DNA from: JACCZP01 sp050997195
GTDB lineage: Bacteria > Actinomycetota > Thermoleophilia > Solirubrobacterales > Thermoleophilaceae
Assembly: GCA_050997195.1 (NCBI GenBank)
Contig: JBPCRE010000242.1
Location: 1 to 17,117, forward strand
DNA: 17,117 bases
Direction of reading: 5' to 3'
The translations under genes and the position numbers were made by a program. Positions within the stretch are counted from its first letter, which is position 1; the number at the start of each line of letters is the position of its first letter. Shown here in pieces: positions 14,434 to 17,117 of this stretch. Under the pieces are notes generated by a model. That model was not told the DNA's origin. It did no database searches and saw nothing but the letters and a program-made list of their open reading frames with translations.

Positions 14434-14946
14434 CTAGCGTCCGACCGCGGCCAGTGCATCGCCGGCCTCGCTGACGACGTACTCCGTCCCCGCGTCGATG
14501 CGCGCGTACAGGGCGTCCCCGGCCGCTGTCCCGACGTCTTCCCAGCGCCCTTCGGAAGCCGCCGTGGCTGCCTTGGCCGAGTGTGAGGCGACGTCCACGA
14601 GGTCAACGTGACCTGGCATCGGGCGCGCCAGGGTCGCGAGGTCGCCGGCTACCTCCGCGGCGGCTCCGGCGCTTGCGTTATCGGTGACCGGACGCAACTC
14701 ACGTAGCGACCCGGCGACGCCATCGAAGACGTCCTCGCGTTCCGACGCGACAGCCAAGGCGTCCCGAGCCCAGCGACGGACAGCGGCATCCGCGAGGGCT
14801 AGGGCGGCCGTTCGATCATCGACCGGCGGAAGGTCGAGTGCTGCAATCCGGCGGCCGGTCGCGGCGTAGATGGGCAGGAGGTCGAGAAGACGCGCGCGGA
14901 AGGCTTCGGCCGACACGCGGGCCATGCTCGCACCACCGCCGGACAC
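14434..14946 (-). CDS. Hypothetical alpha-helical protein, 170 aa
   Basis: Clean minus-strand frame with GTG at 14946 or ATG at 14925 (MARVSAEAFRARLLDLLPIY) as start. The product is Ala-rich, acidic and predicted mostly helical: long heptad-like runs such as RTAALALADAAVRRWARDAL and DLATLARPMPGHVDLVDVAS, then EGRWEDVGTAAGDALYARID. There is no Cys, no membrane segment and no signal peptide. I do not recognise the family. Upstream a possible -10 (GATAAT on the minus strand, 14966-14961) is followed at once by a perfect 12-bp palindrome up to the GTG, so regulated expression is likely. The secreted small protein gene follows on the same strand. Confidence 0.6.
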   Translation of the reverse strand: MSGGGASMARVSAEAFRARLLDLLPIYAATGRRIAALDLPPVDDRTAALALADAAVRRWARDALAVASEREDVFDGVAGSLRELRPVTDNASAGAAAEVAGDLATLARPMPGHVDLVDVASHSAKAATAASEGRWEDVGTAAGDALYARIDAGTEYVVSEAGDALAAVGR

Positions 14947-14966
14947 GAACGCGCGTTCCCATTATC
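14947..14966 (-). promoter_or_regulatory. Possible -10 box and palindromic operator before the 170-aa gene
   Basis: GAACGCGCGTTC (14947-14958) is a perfect 12-bp palindrome ending one base before the GTG start. On the minus strand it is preceded by GATAAT (14966-14961), a fair -10 box. A -35 is not evident. The palindrome would overlap the transcription start, a classic repressor position. Confidence 0.4.
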
Positions 14967-15011
14967 CGGCGGCAAATCTGTAGTGGCGACACGTAGCCAC
15001 CAAGCCGCAAC

Positions 15012-15037
15012 AAAGGGGCGGCATGTGCCGCCCCTTT
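15012..15037 (-). terminator. Intrinsic-type terminator after the 58-aa gene
   Basis: AAAGGGGCGGC (15012-15022) and GCCGCCCCTTT (15027-15037) form a perfect 11-bp stem with a 4-nt loop. Read on the minus strand, the second arm ends in CCCCTTTGTTG, a modest T-rich tail. It lies 30 bp beyond the stop of the small gene at 15067-15243. Confidence 0.7.
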
Positions 15038-15066
15038 GGCCCTCGCCTATAAGCCTGCCGGGCCTC

Positions 15067-15243
15067 CTACTGGCGGCAGTCCCCGGACCCTTCCTTGCCC
15101 TTGCACGTATTGCAAAGCTCCCCGCTCTTGGGCCGCTCACCGGCGGGGTGCCTCTCACTGGAGGAAGGGTTGGCCGGGTAGTTGTTGCAGTTGTGGCACC
15201 AATGCCAGGTGTCGCTTCCGCTGGCGTGGACGTACGTGGGCAT
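15067..15243 (-). CDS. Small two-CxxC zinc-ribbon-like protein, 58 aa
   Basis: The ATG (15243-15241, minus strand) opens a 58-codon frame ending at a TAG at 15067-15069. It reads MPTYVHASGSDTWHWCHNCN, then NYPANPSSSERHPAGERPKS, then GELCNTCKGKEGSGDCRQ. Two CxxC pairs (Cys16/19 and Cys44/47), a further Cys56 and the SDTWHWC.NC...GELC..C pattern match a type of tiny protein I recall from actinobacterial genomes and mobile elements. Two CxxC pairs about 25 residues apart suit one bound zinc. A strong Shine-Dalgarno, GGGGGAGG on the minus strand (15257-15250), is 6 nt before the ATG. A clean terminator follows. Expression signals at both ends make this gene more credible than its length alone would. 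The function is unknown; a DNA- or protein-binding adaptor role is a guess. Confidence 0.7.
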   Translation of the reverse strand: MPTYVHASGSDTWHWCHNCNNYPANPSSSERHPAGERPKSGELCNTCKGKEGSGDCRQ

Positions 15244-15726
15244 AACGGGCCTCCCCCGATTGCTTGTCGAGAGGAGCTTAAGGCTTTTTCTGCGCCAGAT
15301 CCGCTACTTGCTACGCCGCCCCCCGCGCCGCCACATCGCGCCCGGCACAAAGATCATCGTGAGAGACGCATGGGGCCAAGAGCTACGGCGCCGCGCCCTC
15401 TCGGGCCGGGTAGCACCGCACCCCCGCGCCCCCAACGCCCCCGCGCTCCCCGCACGGGGCCGGGTTCTCGACGGTGGGGGCGCTAGGGGCGCTGGGGTTG
15501 CAGGGAGCCAGCGAGAACGTGGTTGTGAGTGGGGGCGGACTCAGACAAGATCTGCGCGGACCTACTGGAGGCCGAGGGCGAGTAGGCGATTCCTGGGGGC
15601 CGGCAAGCCGCGGCCAGCTTCGCGGCGACCGCTTATGGGCCTCCGCTCACTCCCCACCGGAGGGGCGTCCGTCAGGCCGGGGGAGAGCCCCGCTGGGCGT
15701 CCGGATAACTCCCCCAGGGGGGAACA
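15244..15726. other. Gene-poor stretch upstream of the 58-aa gene
   Basis: About 480 bp without a supported gene. Plus-strand frames cross it, but they are Arg/Pro/Gly-rich, lack ribosome binding sites and overlap the well-supported 58-aa gene on the other strand. The part at 15245-15300 must hold the promoter of the 58-aa gene; TAAGCT on the minus strand near 15280 is a weak -10 candidate. Around 15642-15664 CCTCCG and CGGAGG form a short inverted repeat. Nothing else is clear. Confidence 0.4.
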
Positions 15727-15968
15727 CCGCCAGGGCAGGCCGCCAACTCCCCGTACCTTTGGCGGTGTGGCGGCCTGACCCCCCTTGGCGGCCGGATTTA
15801 GCCCGAAAAAGGGTCAGTCCGCCAGTCAGGCCGCCAAAGCCTAATCGGCCGCAAACCCTCTTGTAGACTGGGTTTGAAGGGGCAGGCCGCCAGACCGCCA
15901 AGGCACACAGGGTTTGGCGGACTGACCCCAGGCCGCCAAGCTGGCGGCCTGCTTGGCGGACTGACCCC
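15727..15968. repeat. Iteron-like cluster of CCGCCA/TGGCGG motifs, possible replication origin
   Basis: Thirteen copies of CCGCCA or its complement TGGCGG lie within about 235 bp, in both orientations. The fuller unit is TTGGCGG(A/C)CTGACCCC. Exact 16-bp copies TTGGCGGACTGACCCC occur at 15914-15929 and 15953-15968. A variant TGGCGGCCTGACCCC is at 15768-15782, an inverted GGGTCAGTCCGCCA at 15811-15824, and shorter inverted units at 15736, 15825, 15882 and 15890. Two more AT-rich patches sit between them (GATTTAGCCCGAAAAAG at 15795-15811; AAACCC and GGGTTT arms at 15853-15858 and 15870-15875). The cluster directly abuts the end of the RepA-like ATPase gene. This layout resembles iterons of a plasmid-type origin, but binding-site arrays for a recombinase or regulator are also possible. 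Confidence 0.7.
15929..15951. terminator. Perfect 10-bp hairpin downstream of the ATPase gene, within the repeat cluster
   Basis: CAGGCCGCCA (15929-15938) and TGGCGGCCTG (15942-15951) pair perfectly around a 3-nt AGC loop, 21 bp past the ATPase stop. No T-tract follows, so termination is possible but it may equally be a paired protein-binding site. It sits exactly between the two identical 16-bp direct repeats. Confidence 0.45.
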
Positions 15969-15971
15969 TCC

Positions 15972-17117
15972 TCACGGTTCTAGGCGGTCCCCCGGTAGCG
16001 CCCACACCCAGCCGCCGGGCACCTGCTTTGCCTTCACCCCGGCGGTCTCTTTAGCCCTCTCTAGGGTGCGCCAGCTGATTTCCCGGTCCTCGGCGGCCTG
16101 CTTTAGCGCGGCGACCGCCTTGGGGCCATCGGCGAGCATCTCGTGGATCAACCCCATGGCTGCCGTCTGCTTGGTCGGGCCCTCTCGCTCTACCCCGGCC
16201 TCCGCCGCAAGCAGCTCGTTGGCGGTGTGATCGCACTCCTCACCGAAGTCGGCCCGCACGTACTTCTGCGGCCGCCCCTTGACCGTGGCCGTGGCCTCGC
16301 TCAGCTTCACCCGGACCGTGCGGGCCATCCGCCCAACGTTGCATTTCGAGTGGGCGATGGCCCGCCCCTGACCCTCCTTACCCCCGGGGTCGTCGGGGTC
16401 CACCCCTAGGTACAGCTCCGAGCGCACGATGTAGCGCCACCCGGCGGATCCGATCGCGCGCTGCCGGGCGTCGGTGGTCGCCGCCTTGTTGGTGTGCATC
16501 ACCCCCAACATGGCGAAATCGTGCTCCTCGGCCGCGGCCCCGAGGGGCCCCATGGCCTCCCGAACGTCCGTATCCTTGTGCGAGTTGAGCTTTGGATCGA
16601 GCGCGGCCGATAGGGGGTCGATGATTACGAGCGATACCCCGGCGTCCCCGAGCTTGCGCCCGAGATCGGCGGCGTCCCGGGGCAGTACGAACCCCGCGCC
16701 CTGCCCGTCCTCGGCGACCTTCACGGTGTGGACCCGTTCGAGGTCCGCCCCCGCCGCGACCAACCTGGGCCAAATCGTCCGCCTGGGGTCGTCCTCAACC
16801 GTAATGAGGGCCGCGTCGGTGGGGGTGCCCTCGAAGGTCCCCGGGAGGGCCCCCCGGGTGAGCGCGGCCGCTATCGCGAGCGTGGCCGCGGATTTCCCTA
16901 GGCCCTCGGTCCCGACCAATCGGGTGAGCATCCCCCTGGGGATCCGCCCCTCCCACAGCCATTCGGTGAGTTCGGCCTCGATGGTGTCGAAGCTCTGTAG
17001 CTCGATGGTCCTGCCCCGGGGGGGGGGGGGAGGGGGGGGCCCCCCATCCGCGGCCGTATCGCCACCAACAGACCCGACAGAAGAACGCACAGAACCCGAA
17101 CAACAACCACCCAACCG
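15972..17117 (-). CDS. RepA-like RecA-fold ATPase with C-terminal winged-helix-like domain (5' end uncertain or outside window)
   Basis: At least 380 residues are visible. If started at TTG 17114, an odd Gly/Ser/Cys stretch and a Pro run (26-32) precede the ATPase core. The true start may be outside the window. Walker A GTEGLGKS is at 68-75, ITVEDDPRRTIWPRL at 104-118, Walker B LVIIDPLSAALDP at 162-174, and the sensor-like GVMHTNK at 204-210. A RepA/AAA_25-type ending IGSAGWRYIVRSELYL is at 221-236. The C-terminal part (about 317-372) looks like a winged helix, including the family-typical closing GGWVWALP. Such hexameric RecA-fold ATPases act as replicative helicase or initiator-like proteins in plasmids, phages and integrative elements. 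Its position beside an iteron-like cluster supports a replication role. A homopolymer tract at 17018-17045 lies in the N-terminal coding part and makes the upstream frame uncertain. Confidence 0.82.
   Translation of the reverse strand, partial: RLGGCCSGSVRSSVGSVGGDTAADGGPPPPPPPRGRTIELQSFDTIEAELTEWLWEGRIPRGMLTRLVGTEGLGKSAATLAIAAALTRGALPGTFEGTPTDAALITVEDDPRRTIWPRLVAAGADLERVHTVKVAEDGQGAGFVLPRDAADLGRKLGDAGVSLVIIDPLSAALDPKLNSHKDTDVREAMGPLGAAAEEHDFAMLGVMHTNKAATTDARQRAIGSAGWRYIVRSELYLGVDPDDPGGKEGQGRAIAHSKCNVGRMARTVRVKLSEATATVKGRPQKYVRADFGEECDHTANELLAAEAGVEREGPTKQTAAMGLIHEMLADGPKAVAALKQAAEDREISWRTLERAKETAGVKAKQVPGGWVWALPGDRLEP
17018..17045. repeat. Long homopolymer tract (G13, A, G8, C6)
   Basis: Thirteen G at 17018-17030, then A, eight G (17032-17039) and six C (17040-17045). 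In the minus-strand ATPase gene this encodes Gly-Gly followed by seven Pro. Such a tract is prone to slippage in the cell and to sequencing or assembly error. Confidence 0.85.

Larger units (their letters stand above)
10869..17117. mobile_element. Left part of an integrative element with serine recombinases and a RepA-like ATPase
   Basis: The element begins where the response regulator is cut. Within it are two divergent serine recombinases, four small cargo genes, a repeat cluster and a RepA-like ATPase, all absent in kind from the metabolic region to the left. Codon use includes more CTA, ATA and similar codons than the left-hand genes. No capsid, portal, terminase, relaxase or FtsK/Tra gene is visible, so a phage-like, integrative-conjugative or satellite identity cannot be decided. 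The element continues past the window edge. Confidence 0.7.

Noticed and set aside
15540..15588. Plus-strand GTG frame encoding GADSDKICADLLEAEGE before a TAG
   Set aside because: It reads like a real protein fragment, but only 18 codons exist between stops and nothing recognisable follows in any frame. It could be a remnant, but I cannot support it.
15182..15778. Plus-strand frame of 198 codons
   Set aside because: It overlaps the well-supported 58-aa gene in antisense, is Arg/Pro-rich, lacks a ribosome binding site and runs into the repeat cluster.
15727..15968. Possible CRISPR array
   Set aside because: Repeats are short, in both orientations and irregularly spaced, with no constant spacer length and no cas genes in view.
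15647..16230. Frames reading the repeats as GGLTP- or VRPP-type peptide repeats
   Set aside because: The repeats occur in both orientations and in different frames, so they are better explained as DNA sites than as a repeated peptide.
1..17117. tRNA or rRNA genes, including a tRNA attachment site
   Set aside because: No cloverleaf with a GTTCRA-type T-loop or rRNA core was found by eye. The element junction lies in a protein gene instead.

Overview
The window is very GC-rich DNA with dense, mostly GTG/ATG-started genes and actinobacterial gene styles. Examples are a Rho-type N-terminus with an Arg/Ser/Gly-rich linker, TAnnnT -10 boxes and at least one apparently leaderless gene. I infer a high-GC actinobacterium, perhaps of the Thermoleophilia/Solirubrobacter type. 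That lineage guess rests on protein style only, not on a search.

Region 1 (1-7654) is ordinary chromosomal metabolism. It holds the end of an unrecognised gene, FAD-dependent glycerol-3-phosphate dehydrogenase (glpD) and a convergent RCK/TrkA-type channel protein with an altered selectivity filter. These are followed by a probable two-gene operon of type II NADH dehydrogenase and an aldehyde dehydrogenase, then a ferritin-like (DUF892-type) protein with a disordered Ser/Gly/Lys/Arg tail. GlpD and NDH-2 both pass electrons to the quinone pool, and the aldehyde dehydrogenase would supply NADH to NDH-2.

Region 2 (7655-10868) is partly decayed. It contains a frameshifted remnant of a CoxE-like VWA protein and an intact Rho-like protein that has lost its ATPase residues. 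It also contains a frameshifted, N-terminally deleted DUF899 remnant, an unrecognised 153-aa protein, and a response regulator that stops right after its receiver-domain Lys-Pro.

Region 3 (about 10869 to the end at 17117) is the left part of an integrative element inserted in that response regulator. A large serine recombinase lies at the junction and reads out into the target gene. Divergent from it is a second, short serine recombinase (255 aa), whose promoter carries a perfect palindrome in its spacer. Small cargo genes follow: a zinc-ribbon/membrane protein, a small secreted four-cysteine protein, a 170-aa protein with a palindrome at its start, and a 58-aa two-CxxC protein with a strong ribosome binding site and a terminator. 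Next comes a gene-free stretch ending in a dense cluster of CCGCCA/TGGCGG repeats that looks like an iteron array or replication origin. It abuts a RecA-fold, RepA-like ATPase gene that runs to the window edge. The right end of the element is outside the window.

The most notable items are the catalytically dead Rho paralogue, the iteron-like cluster beside the RepA-like ATPase, the two divergent serine recombinases with their promoter architecture, and the response regulator used as insertion target.
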